Assembly (NCBI GenBank): GCA_902494715.1
Contig: CABUUJ010000005.1
Coordinates: 1-55,079 of the forward strand
Reading direction: 5' to 3'
Origin: an uncultured Collinsella sp.
Lineage (GTDB): Bacteria > Actinomycetota > Coriobacteriia > Coriobacteriales > Coriobacteriaceae
DNA: 55,079 nt
Shown here: positions 7,738 to 16,266 of the stretch, one piece after another
How positions within the stretch are numbered: the stretch's first letter is position 1
Layout: each line of letters begins with the position of its first letter
Made by a program: the position numbers and the translations under genes
The notes under the pieces: generated by a model
What the model was told of the DNA's origin: nothing
The model's database searches: none
Seen by the model: only the letters and a program-made list of their open reading frames with translations

Positions 7738-9038
7738 TCGTCCACCTCCTCTTGCGTGAGCGTTCCCGACCGTAAGCCCTCCGCAATAAACGGCGGCTCG
7801 CGGTCGAGCGTCCAGGTGCGCTCGGCGGCATCGAACGTCACGTAGCGCTCGAGCTCAACACCGCCCGACGCGCCGCGGTGAACCCCCGAATATGAGGCCA
7901 CAAAGCGCCTGCCATCTGCATGGCGCTCGGACATCACGATGCCGTCGAGCGCCATGGCGATCTGCTCTTCGATAAGCTCACTCGGCAAATCGATGCCGTA
8001 GCGCGCAAGCAGCGTCAGGCGAACCACGGTCTCCTGCTCGGTACCCGCATGGAGCGTGGTGAGCGAGCCGTCGTGGCCCGTGTTCATGGCCTGCAGCATG
8101 TCGCAGCACTCGGCACCGCGCACCTCGCCCACGACGATGCGGTCGGGGCGCATACGCAAAGCATTGGTCACCAGGTCGCGAATCGTCACCGCACCCTCGC
8201 CCTCGATTGACGCCTCACGCGCCTCCAGACGAACAACGTGTGGGTGATGTGCAAACTTGAGCTCGGCGGAATCCTCGATCGTCACGATGCGCTCGCCGGT
8301 GGAAATCTCGCACGACAGCGCGTTGAGCAGCGTGGTCTTGCCCGACCCCGTGCCTCCCGCAACCGCCAAGTCCTGCCGCAACGACACCGCGCACGACAGC
8401 AGCTGCGCATACCAAAGCGGCAGTGACCCCAACCCCACAAGCTCGTCCAACGAACAGATACGGTCCGAGAACTTACGGATGGTGAGGATTGGTCCGTCGA
8501 TCGCCACGGGTGGAATCACCGCGTTGACGCGATAACCCGTCTTGAGGCGAGCGTTGACGATGGGGCTACGCTCGTCGACACGACGGCCAAGCGGCGAGAT
8601 GATGCGGTCGATGAGCACGCGGATCTGCTCGTCGTCCTCAAACGCGTGCTCGATGGGATGCAAAACGCCGCTGCGCTCAAAAAAGGCAGAGCGACAGCCG
8701 TTGATCATGATTTCGGTAACGGTGTCGTCCTCGATGAGCGGCTGCAGCGGTCCCAGGCCCACCACGTCATCTAGGATCTCGTCGACGATGATCTCACGCT
8801 CAGGCGTCGCCAAGTCGGTCGGCTCTTCCACGTTGAGTGCCGCTTCCACCGCCGGACGTAGCTCAGAGCGGGCAAGGGCCGAATCGACGTAGGCGCTGAT
8901 GCGCGCCACCTCGTCGTAGCCCATGCGGTCCATCACCGCACGCTTGGTGCGGCGTTTAACGGCACGGTGGCGTCCCGCATCAACGGGAGCAGCCGCGGCG
9001 GCCGCGCCAGCGGCTTTAATCCTCGTCTGCAGACTCAT
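7710..9038 (-). CDS. tadA: TadA/CpaF secretion ATPase
   Basis: 442 residues, normal for CpaF/TadA. The N-terminal domain contains EIIVDEILDDVVGLGPLQPL and VTEIMINGCRSAFFERSG, both typical of CpaF. Walker A GGTGSGKTT is at about 228-236, IVTIEDSAELKF forms the Asp box, MRPDRIVVGEVRGAE the Walker B region, and GHDGSLTTLHAGT the His box. It powers pilin polymerisation as a hexamer at the inner membrane. The ATG overlaps the tadZ stop as ATGA. Confidence 0.95.
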   Translation of the reverse strand: MSLQTRIKAAGAAAAAAPVDAGRHRAVKRRTKRAVMDRMGYDEVARISAYVDSALARSELRPAVEAALNVEEPTDLATPEREIIVDEILDDVVGLGPLQPLIEDDTVTEIMINGCRSAFFERSGVLHPIEHAFEDDEQIRVLIDRIISPLGRRVDERSPIVNARLKTGYRVNAVIPPVAIDGPILTIRKFSDRICSLDELVGLGSLPLWYAQLLSCAVSLRQDLAVAGGTGSGKTTLLNALSCEISTGERIVTIEDSAELKFAHHPHVVRLEAREASIEGEGAVTIRDLVTNALRMRPDRIVVGEVRGAECCDMLQAMNTGHDGSLTTLHAGTEQETVVRLTLLARYGIDLPSELIEEQIAMALDGIVMSERHADGRRFVASYSGVHRGASGGVELERYVTFDAAERTWTLDREPPFIAEGLRSGTLTQEEVDEWRSLCPSS

Positions 9039-10684
9039 CGCGAATCACCCTCACGCGACCAGGGAAGACGGATGCGCGGGCGCTCGGTGCGGGTCGCGCG
9101 GTCGGCGACCATATCGCTCCAGGAACCGACGGCGCAGCCCAGCTCCACGAGCATCTCGCGCGTGGCCTCGCGCACGCTGGTCGCAAAAGCGCTCGTCTGA
9201 CCCACTGCCTCGTCGGCGCGACCGAATGCCATGAGCGCGGCCAAATCCTGACCGCCATCGGCGATGCGGATCTTGGAGCTCAGTGCGCAGGCAATCTCGA
9301 AGCGCATGGCGACGTCCTCGTCGGCACCGCGCGCACCAAACCGGTTGAATACGGCGCTCATACGCGTGCGTGGCACGCCCACACGGCTCGCCAGCTCAAT
9401 GACGCGCGAAGCGGATGTCGCGGACGATACCGCCGCATCGCCTACGACCAGGCAACGGTCGCTCGCCGCTACCGCGGCGGCCACGGCATCACCCCAAAAG
9501 ACCGAGGTGTCGACAAAGACCACGTCGGATTCGCGGCGCAAAACATCGAGCAATAGCTCCACCGGAGGTGCCATGAGCTCGGCCTTCTCGGGGGCCGCGA
9601 CAGGTCCCCAGAGCGTGACGCCCGGGGCGACGCGCATCGATGCGGCCACGATATCCGGCTCGGCAAGTGCGCCCGCCGCCGACGGCTCGATAAGCATCGC
9701 CATATCGTGCGGGGCATCGACACCCAGTAGATCGTATAGGTTTCCAAACATGAGGTCCAAGTCGAGCACAGCGGCACGCAAACCCAACAGCGACGCCGCA
9801 TGCGCCATGGTGGCAACGATCGTCGACTTGCCGCAACCGCCCGATCCCGAAACGGCGCAGACGATCGGTGCCCGACGCGACGGAATCGAAGCGTCCGCCG
9901 ACAGCGCGGGGGCTGACGGTGCAGGAACCGGCGACACGGACGCGGGCGATAACATCCCCGTCTCCCCCGCCGCGGTCACGCGCTGAGCCCAAGCCGGCAT
10001 GGCAGGCTGCCCGGGCTGCGGTTCCGAAGCCAAAGACGCAGCGGCACACGCCTCGCCAGCCCCGGCAAAACCCTCGACCTCGTCGAGCTCATCGGCCAGA
10101 TTTACGCCGTGCACGTATCCCATATCCTCAGCCAGAACGTCATCGCCATACGGTACCGGCCCTCCAGCGTCATCGTATGCAAGGGGGTCCCGGGGGCGCC
10201 GACCATGCTCGGCTTCCGCTTTTCCATATTCATCAACACGCGGGCCTCTTGTAGCGCGAGGCGCCCCGGATTCCCTATCAACAAAAGCATCGGGCTCAAT
10301 CGTCATGCGCCGATCGGAATCAACCGTTCCCTCGCCCGCGCGCCCGTTGCCGCACAAGCTGTGCGCAGCGATGACCTCGGTCGCCCCTGCGCGAAACAGC
10401 CCTTCGATATCCGACGGGTCGAGCGTCTCGATCAACACGACGACACGACTCACACGGCCCTCGGCCGTCAGGCGCGCAACGGTCTTCCGCACGTCTTCGG
10501 TATCGAACAGAGACGCCGCGATGATGGCGGCACCGCGGCGCGACGGAAACGCCCGCGCCATGGATACCAGCCCGTCCAGGTCGCCCACGCGAAGCACCTG
10601 CGCGCCCACATCGCGACCCTCGACTTCCTGCTGTAGCAGCCCGTAATCGCCGCACGCGCAGCACGCAAGCCAGATCGCCTTCAT
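9035..10684 (-). CDS. tadZ: TadZ/CpaE-like MinD/ParA-family ATPase
   Basis: 549 residues. Residues ~1-115 form an atypical receiver-like domain (RVVVLIETLDPSDIEGLFRA). About 115-270 is a low-complexity, Pro/Ala/Asp-rich linker. The C-terminal half is a MinD/ParA ATPase with deviant Walker A GSGGCGKST at ~280-288 and LDLDLMFGNLYDLLGV downstream. TadZ proteins localise the Tad machine at a cell pole or site. The ATG shares one base with the cpaB stop (TGATG). The linker is longer than usual. The protein opens with MKAIWLACCACGDYG, an unusual Cys cluster. Confidence 0.88.
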   Translation of the reverse strand: MKAIWLACCACGDYGLLQQEVEGRDVGAQVLRVGDLDGLVSMARAFPSRRGAAIIAASLFDTEDVRKTVARLTAEGRVSRVVVLIETLDPSDIEGLFRAGATEVIAAHSLCGNGRAGEGTVDSDRRMTIEPDAFVDRESGAPRATRGPRVDEYGKAEAEHGRRPRDPLAYDDAGGPVPYGDDVLAEDMGYVHGVNLADELDEVEGFAGAGEACAAASLASEPQPGQPAMPAWAQRVTAAGETGMLSPASVSPVPAPSAPALSADASIPSRRAPIVCAVSGSGGCGKSTIVATMAHAASLLGLRAAVLDLDLMFGNLYDLLGVDAPHDMAMLIEPSAAGALAEPDIVAASMRVAPGVTLWGPVAAPEKAELMAPPVELLLDVLRRESDVVFVDTSVFWGDAVAAAVAASDRCLVVGDAAVSSATSASRVIELASRVGVPRTRMSAVFNRFGARGADEDVAMRFEIACALSSKIRIADGGQDLAALMAFGRADEAVGQTSAFATSVREATREMLVELGCAVGSWSDMVADRATRTERPRIRLPWSREGDSR

Positions 10685-11343
10685 CACTCGTCGCCTCCGC
10701 TCTTTTTGCCGCGCGCCGTGGCGGGAATCGTCAAGCTGACCGTTCCCTTTCCCGAGGCTCCCAGCAATTCCTTGACATCTTCGGGGTCTGCCGCCAGTGT
10801 CACCCACTCGATCTTGCCTTCACGCGTGGTGCCGGCATCTTCGCTGGTATCGATCACGTACGCGCCGCACAAACGATCGGTCACGCCATCTTTTTGCACG
10901 TACACGTCCACATAACTGCCCACGCCCGTGGCACCACCGACCGAGTGCTCGGCATCGACCGCCACCGAAACGGCAACCTTGCCTTTAGGCACCTCGAGCT
11001 TGTGGCTCTCGGCCTTGGTGTAGACATTGCAAATCACGGCGTTTTTAGGAATGCGCGAGGTCGTAACGTCACCGCGCACCTGACGCAGCTCGGTCGCCGC
11101 ATCACGCGGCAGCAGACTCGCCAGCCATTCCTGAGTTATGACATTAGTCTCGTCGAGGGTCTCACCCGCATCGATATCGCGCGCCGCGACGCACACCTCA
11201 ACGCGGTCGCCGCCGTATTTTGCCAAAGTCTCGGCCTGGGCCTGCTCGGCTTGCGAGCGGATCGACGAGCCGTAGACCATGCAGAGCGCCGCGGCAAGCA
11301 CGCCCGCGACCAGACTGATGGCGATGCGCTTGCTCTTGTTCAC
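10684..11343 (-). CDS. cpaB: CpaB/RcpC-like SAF-domain pilus assembly protein
   Basis: 219 residues from a GTG start (11343) preceded by GAGAGGAG. One N-terminal transmembrane helix (IAISLVAGVLAAALCMVYGS) is followed by a SAF domain with VEVCVAARDIDAGETLDETN and SRIPKNAVICNVYT, then a C-terminal domain with VAVSVAVDAEHSVGGATGVG and SYVDVYVQKDG. Known CpaB/RcpC proteins are periplasmic factors required for Tad pilus biogenesis. It is the first gene of the operon and the promoter region lies in 11344-11540. Confidence 0.9.
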   Translation of the reverse strand: MNKSKRIAISLVAGVLAAALCMVYGSSIRSQAEQAQAETLAKYGGDRVEVCVAARDIDAGETLDETNVITQEWLASLLPRDAATELRQVRGDVTTSRIPKNAVICNVYTKAESHKLEVPKGKVAVSVAVDAEHSVGGATGVGSYVDVYVQKDGVTDRLCGAYVIDTSEDAGTTREGKIEWVTLAADPEDVKELLGASGKGTVSLTIPATARGKKSGGDE

Positions 11344-11453
11344 GGCCGCTCCTCTCAAGGTAGCACCGGGCAAATGCCCGTACCACCATTGTCTGGGCGA
11401 CCAGGGCGCAAAGCGGCGCAATCGCAATCTTGGTTTTACGCGTCAAACCAATT

Positions 11454-11504
11454 GCTGACCAAAAGCTGACCAGCCCGTCAAGCTCGTGGCAAGGTTTTGG
11501 TCAG
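11454..11504. promoter_or_regulatory. Candidate operator upstream of the Tad operon
   Basis: GCTGACC occurs twice, 11 bp apart (11454-11460, 11465-11471). CTGACCAAAA (11455-11464) recurs inverted as TTTTGGTCAG (11495-11504). The spacing of one helical turn and its position before cpaB suggest a regulator site. A TTGACG -35-like hexamer lies at 11441-11446 on the minus strand, without a convincing -10. Confidence 0.35.
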
Positions 11505-11543
11505 AACATCGGCGAAACGCATATTTCGAGACGCTTTGGCAGC

Positions 11544-11577
11544 AAAAAAGCCGCCTCCCAAGCAGTTGGGAGGCGGC
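11544..11577 (-). terminator. Intrinsic terminator after rsgA
   Basis: On the minus strand GCCGCCTCCCAAC pairs with its complement across a short loop and is followed by six T residues. It begins 18 nt past the rsgA stop. Confidence 0.9.
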
Positions 11578-11595
11578 TGTCATAGGAAAAATCAA

Positions 11596-12780
11596 TTACA
11601 GATGAACATCGGGATCGAGCATTTGGGCACTCACGCGCATGGATGACGCCAGGTTTTGGAACGTCTCCAGACGCAGGCTGTCGATCTGCCCCGCGTCCTC
11701 GGCCTCGCGAACGGCGCAACCTGGCTCGTGAGTGTGCGTGCAATCGCCAAACCGGCACGCACGCGACGCCTCGACGATCTCGGGGAAGGCACGCGCCAAC
11801 CCTCGTTCGTGGCCCACAAGCGGCAGGCTGCGCAGGCCCGGAGCATCGGCGATCACGCCGGCGTCGCCCGGCAGTGCCACCATCACGCGCGCAACCGTAG
11901 TGTGGCGGCCCTGGTCATCACGCTCGCGCACGCCGCCAGTGGCCAGCGCATCGTGGCCCAGTAGCGCGTTGAGCAGCGTCGACTTGCCGGCGCCCGACTC
12001 GCCCAAGATCATGGCACAGCTCCCAGCCGGCACGCAGGCGCGCACCTCGTCCAGGCCGAGGCCCTCAGCAGAAGACGTCACGATCACGCGCACGCCCGGA
12101 CCCACCAGACGGCGCACGCGGTCCAGATCGCGCTCGAGCTCATCGGCCTCGCAGCGGTCGGCCTTGGTGAGCACCACCACCGGCTCGGCATCGCAATCGA
12201 GCGCCAACACCAGTGAGCGCGCCACACGATCGAGCAGCACCTCGCCGGCGCCGAGCGCCTGCACGATCAGCACGCTGTCAACGTTGGAGCAGAGCACCTG
12301 GCGCTCACCGCGGGCACGGCCACGCCAACGTTCAAAGCTCGTACGGCGCGGCAGTACGCACTCGATCACGCCCATGTCGTGCCCGGGAGCACGGCGAACC
12401 GCCACGCGGTCGCCCACGGCGGGCAGCAAGACCTCGTCCTCGCCACGCGACTTGGCAAACCCTACGGCATGCTCGGCGCGAAAGGTGTCGTCGGCAGTGG
12501 CCACCAGCGGAAACCCGCGATCCAGGCGAATAACGGCACCCAGCTGCATCTGCTCGGGCTCCTCGGCATGTGCGCAGAAATCATCAAAGGCAGTCTGCTG
12601 GGCTTCATCGACCGGCAGGTCATCAAACGCCGGAACATCCTGCAGCGCATCGAGCCCCGGTACGCTCGCCAACAACTCCTCGGCAGACACGGGCGCTTCG
12701 GTCGCGAGTTTCCGACGACGGTCACGCTTAGCCCGCGCCCCCGTCGTCTTTTTCTTCGCTTTAGCCTTAGCCTTAGCCAC
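11596..12780 (-). CDS. rsgA: Ribosome small subunit-dependent GTPase A
   Basis: 394 residues from GTG 12780 (GGGAGGCG site). It has the circularly permuted G-domain order of RsgA/YjeQ: G4 VVLTKADRC, then G1 GESGAGKST, then G3 DAPGLRSL. The C-terminal zinc motif is CRFGDCTHTHEPGCAV. It checks the 30S decoding site late in assembly. The first ~85 residues are an extension: a Lys/Ala-rich start (VAKAKAKAKKKTTGARAKRD) and an acidic segment before the OB domain, making it ~90 residues longer than most bacterial RsgA. Confidence 0.93.
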   Translation of the reverse strand: MAKAKAKAKKKTTGARAKRDRRRKLATEAPVSAEELLASVPGLDALQDVPAFDDLPVDEAQQTAFDDFCAHAEEPEQMQLGAVIRLDRGFPLVATADDTFRAEHAVGFAKSRGEDEVLLPAVGDRVAVRRAPGHDMGVIECVLPRRTSFERWRGRARGERQVLCSNVDSVLIVQALGAGEVLLDRVARSLVLALDCDAEPVVVLTKADRCEADELERDLDRVRRLVGPGVRVIVTSSAEGLGLDEVRACVPAGSCAMILGESGAGKSTLLNALLGHDALATGGVRERDDQGRHTTVARVMVALPGDAGVIADAPGLRSLPLVGHERGLARAFPEIVEASRACRFGDCTHTHEPGCAVREAEDAGQIDSLRLETFQNLASSMRVSAQMLDPDVHL

Positions 12781-12828
12781 AAACGCCTCCCAGCAGCCAA
12801 AATCACAACTGAGCAGGTATTTTAAATC

Positions 12829-13131
12829 AAAAAGAGCTGGCCGGGCAAAGCCCGACCAGCTCACATACTTTCCCTCAGCTCATGGTCCCGAGAGGCTATC
12901 CGAAGGCCCGCCCGCCGGGAGGGGTTTCCTAAGGACACATCCTTTATTCAAAACGAGCGGCCGAGCAATTGCTCGGCCGCTCACCTTCTTTCCCTCAGCC
13001 CTTTTTCATCCGCGCGGGAGTAAAGCCAGCAAGGATACCGTAGGGCCCACCCCGGGAGTGTTTTCTTCTGAGCGATCCCGCAGCGCGAAGCGCGAGGACC
13101 AGCGAAGAAGAAAACACGCAGGGGCGGGCCC
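12829..13131 (-). repeat. Three consecutive palindromes between the P-type ATPase and rsgA
   Basis: No gene is visible at 12781-13143. It holds a GAGCTGG...CCAGCTC stem (12834-12862) and a GAGCGGCCGAGC...CCGCTC stem (12955-12982), each followed on the minus strand by a T-rich tract, so both could terminate transcription. A large stem at 13043-13131 has arms GGGCCC-CCCC and GTGTTTTCTTC pairing with GAAGAAAACAC and GGGG-GGGCCC. The segment next to the first two palindromes is repeated: CTCAC-T-CTTTCCCTCAGC at about 12860 and 12980. The arrangement looks like a twice-repeated unit rather than simple stacked terminators. Confidence 0.7.
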
Positions 13132-13143
13132 GGACAGGTTAAC

Positions 13144-15825
13144 TTACTCCTTCTCGACCGCGCGCATGATCGCCTTGTAGATCTCCATCAGCGGAATGAT
13201 CAGGAAGGCAAGGCCCAGGGCGGCGACAACGCCCTTGAGCTCAAGCGTCACGGGGCCAAAGAACATCTCGGCAAGCGTCGGCTGCACGGTCACGATAACC
13301 GTCAGCACCAGCGCCAGCGCAGCCGAAGCCCAAAGCCACTTGTTCTGCTTCTTCATGCTAAACAGCGACGCACGACGGCTGCGCATATTGAAGCAGTGGA
13401 AGATCTCGACCATGTTGAGCGTGATGAACGCCATCATCACGCCTTCCTCGTCGGCATTGCCGGCGATCATATCGGCGATGTGGATGTAGCCCATGTCAAA
13501 GTACACGCCCACAAAGAAGCTCGCCAGCACCAGCACGGTGATGATCAGGCCCTGGACAACGCAGTCCAGACCCATATTGCCGGCAAAGACGCCGTCCTTG
13601 GCGTTGCGCGGCTTGCGCTTCATGATGTCGCCCTCGGCATCCTCCATGCCCAGCGCGAGCGCGGGGAAGCAGTCGGTGACCAGGTTCACCCACAGCAGCT
13701 GCACCGGCTGGAAGATGGTAAAGCCGATGAGCGTGGCGATAAACACCGAGAAGACCTCGGCAAGGTTGGCCGAAAGCAGGAACTGGATGACCTTGCGGAT
13801 GTTGTCGTAGATGCGACGGCCCTCTTCGCAGGCACCGATGATGGTGGCGAAGTTGTCGTCGGCAAGCACCATGTCGGCGACGTTCTTGGTGACATCGGTA
13901 CCGGTGATGCCCATGCCAACGCCGATGTCGGCGCGCTTGATGGACGGGGCGTCGTTGACGCCGTCGCCCGTCATGGCCACGATCTGGTCGCGCGACTTCC
14001 AGGCCTCGACGATGCGGGTCTTGTGCTCGGGCTGAACGCGAGCGTACACGCCGTAGTCCTCGATGTGCGCGTCGAGCTCCTCGTCGCTCATGCGGTCGAG
14101 GTCGGCACCGGTGATGGCCTGGCTGCGATCGGCGACGATGCCCAGCTGCTTGGCGATGGCCACGGCGGTGTCGATGTGGTCGCCCGTAATCATGACAGTG
14201 CGGATGCCGGCGTCGTGCGCCTCGCGGATAGCGTCGGCCACCTCGGGGCGGACCGGGTCAATCATGCCGGACAGGCCGCAGAAGACCATGTCATGCTCGA
14301 GCGCAGCGGGGCTGCAGTCGGCGGGAACCTCGGTGTAGGTACGGCTCGCCAGTGCCAGCACGCGCAGGGCCTCGTCGGCCATGGCCTTGTTGGCTGCCAC
14401 GAGCTCGGCGCGACGCTCCTCGGTCAGGGGGACGACCTTATCGCCCTCGTAGATATGGGTGCACAGGCCGATCACCACGTCGGGCGCGCCCTTGGTGTAC
14501 TGCTCGTACTCGCCGTCCAGGGTCTCGACGACCACGGACATCATCTTACGGCCCGAGTCGAACGGGGCCTCGCCCACGCGCGGGTGCTCGGCAGTCAGGC
14601 CAGTAAGACCAGCCTTGCCGGCATCGTTGACGAGCGCGCACTCGGTCGGCTCGCCCACGGCCTCGCCCAGTTCCTCGTCCCACTGGGCATCGGAGCACAG
14701 CGCCATGCCGGCCAAGAACTTCTCCTTGGGCGCAGCAAGTTCGTGCTTGACGACGGTCATCTTGTTCTGGGTGAGCGTGCCGGTCTTGTCCGAGCAGATG
14801 GTCTGCGTGCAGCCGAGCGTCTCGACAGCAGAAAGCTTGCGGATAATCGCCTGGCGCTTGGCCATCTTGGTCACGCCGAGCGAAAGGACGATGGTCACGA
14901 CGGCGACCAGGCCCTCGGGGATGGCGGCGACGGCGAGCGAGACGGCGACCATAAAGGTGTCGAGCAGGGCAGTCGGGTCGGTAAGGACGTTACCCACGCC
15001 GTGACGGATGATGTCGACGCCAAAGATCACGACGCAGATGACGATAACCATAATGGTAAGAATACGGCTGAGCTCGGCGAGCTTCACCTGCAGCGGCGTG
15101 AGCTCTTCCTTGGCCTCGGCCAGGGCGCCAGCGATCTTGCCCATCTCGGTGTTCATGCCGGTACCGACCACGACGGCGCGACCGCGGCCGTACACCACGG
15201 TGGAGCCCATGTAGCACATGTTCTTGCGGTCGCCGAGCGGCACGTCGTCGGTGCCCGCGGCAAGCTCAATCACGTTGGCGTGCTTCTCGACCGGCACGGA
15301 CTCGCCGGTCAGTGCGGCCTCTTCGATCTTCATCGTGGCGCTCTCGAGGACGCGGCAGTCGGCCGGTACGGAGTCGCCCGCCTCGAGCATGAGGACGTCG
15401 CCGGGCACGAGCTCGGCGCTCGGCAGATGCACGAGCTTGCCGTCGCGCAGCACCTTGGACTGCGCCGCGCTCATTTCCTGCAGGGCCTCGAGGGCCTCCT
15501 CGCTCTTGGCTTCCTGGACCACGCCCAGCACCGAGTTGACGATAACGACGAACATGATAATGGCGACATCGGCAAAGTCCGCCTCGCCCTTGACCATGCC
15601 CGTGAGCGCGCTGATGACGGCGGCAACGATCAGCATGATGACCATAGGGTCGGCCATCTGCTCAAAGAAACGCTTCCACAGCGGCGTCTTCTCGGCTTCC
15701 TCGAGCTTGTTAGGGCCTGTCTTGGCAAGGCGCGCCGACGCCTCGCCGTTGCTCAGGCCGAGGTTCTCATCGACACCTTGGTCGCTGAGCACCTCCGCCG
15801 CGGCGGACAGGTATTCCTTTTGCAT
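13144..15825 (-). CDS. P2A-type cation (calcium) ATPase
   Basis: 893 residues, full length for a SERCA/PMR1-like P2A pump. The N-terminal cation ATPase domain (~1-60) is followed by M1-M2, an actuator domain with TGES (173-176), M4 IPEGL (302-306), phosphorylation site DKTGTLT with Asp346, hinge MTGDGVNDAP, M5 LLSANLAEVF, M6 LLWVNLVTD, and C-terminal helices. The M4 Glu, M5 Asn/Glu and M6 Asn/Asp residues match those that bind Ca2+ in P2A pumps, so calcium export is the best call; manganese is possible. The ATG follows AGGAGGGGA. An inverted repeat lies ~80 bp upstream. Confidence 0.9.
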   Translation of the reverse strand: MQKEYLSAAAEVLSDQGVDENLGLSNGEASARLAKTGPNKLEEAEKTPLWKRFFEQMADPMVIMLIVAAVISALTGMVKGEADFADVAIIMFVVIVNSVLGVVQEAKSEEALEALQEMSAAQSKVLRDGKLVHLPSAELVPGDVLMLEAGDSVPADCRVLESATMKIEEAALTGESVPVEKHANVIELAAGTDDVPLGDRKNMCYMGSTVVYGRGRAVVVGTGMNTEMGKIAGALAEAKEELTPLQVKLAELSRILTIMVIVICVVIFGVDIIRHGVGNVLTDPTALLDTFMVAVSLAVAAIPEGLVAVVTIVLSLGVTKMAKRQAIIRKLSAVETLGCTQTICSDKTGTLTQNKMTVVKHELAAPKEKFLAGMALCSDAQWDEELGEAVGEPTECALVNDAGKAGLTGLTAEHPRVGEAPFDSGRKMMSVVVETLDGEYEQYTKGAPDVVIGLCTHIYEGDKVVPLTEERRAELVAANKAMADEALRVLALASRTYTEVPADCSPAALEHDMVFCGLSGMIDPVRPEVADAIREAHDAGIRTVMITGDHIDTAVAIAKQLGIVADRSQAITGADLDRMSDEELDAHIEDYGVYARVQPEHKTRIVEAWKSRDQIVAMTGDGVNDAPSIKRADIGVGMGITGTDVTKNVADMVLADDNFATIIGACEEGRRIYDNIRKVIQFLLSANLAEVFSVFIATLIGFTIFQPVQLLWVNLVTDCFPALALGMEDAEGDIMKRKPRNAKDGVFAGNMGLDCVVQGLIITVLVLASFFVGVYFDMGYIHIADMIAGNADEEGVMMAFITLNMVEIFHCFNMRSRRASLFSMKKQNKWLWASAALALVLTVIVTVQPTLAEMFFGPVTLELKGVVAALGLAFLIIPLMEIYKAIMRAVEKE

Positions 15826-15904
15826 ATAGAGTCCCCTCCTGGGATTCGGGCCACTCAGCAGATTGATGCCCGATCATAATTCCCAGGAGAAGGGCAAGGG
15901 CTCA

Positions 15905-15933
15905 TCAAGGCTGCCGTGCTGAGCGGCAGTTGA
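15905..15933. promoter_or_regulatory. Inverted repeat upstream of the P-type ATPase
   Basis: TCAA-CTGCCG and CGGCAG-TTGA flank a 7-nt loop, 80-108 bp before the ATPase start. It could be an operator or a small leader hairpin. The rest of 15826-16197 shows no gene. Confidence 0.3.
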
Positions 15934-16197
15934 TAGTGGAGCTATGGTACCCCAAAGCGACGCGTCTAGCCAAAACATTCCATCTGGAAACACGGCACAG
16001 GCGCAACGGTGCAGACAGTGTGATGCTCAACATTGATAAAACGTTTTTTCTTCGGCGCATCGTCAGACTGAAATATCGCCCAGATAGCAGCGGTTAGAAC
16101 GGTTGGTAAAGTTTTTGCATATACCGTTTTTCCGCAAAAAATGAACTTCTAATTCGGCATACGGTCGATTTTTTGGGGTATTCGGTCGGCATTTCGT

Positions 16198-16203
16198 TAT
16201 AAT
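16198..16203 (+). promoter_or_regulatory. pyk: -10 box of the pyk promoter
   Basis: A perfect TATAAT stands 64 bp before the pyk ATG; the -35 region is poor (no TTGACA-like hexamer at 16-18 bp). Upstream, ATTCGGCATACGGTCG and ATTCGGTCGGCAT are near-direct repeats (~16151-16192) that could bind an activator. Confidence 0.5.
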
Positions 16204-16266
16204 CATCTCAGTTTTATTTCTTATGGTTTATCTATCAGCGCAAGACGATGTCAGATGGAGGTCTGA

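Noticed and set aside
13396..15879. Long plus-strand open frame opposite the P-type ATPase
   Set aside because: A mirror frame produced by high GC and codon bias; composition rich in His, Asp and Gly with no domain.
15826..16266. Small RNA or riboswitch between the ATPase and pyk
   Set aside because: Only one small inverted repeat and a -10 box are visible; no conserved RNA fold recognised.
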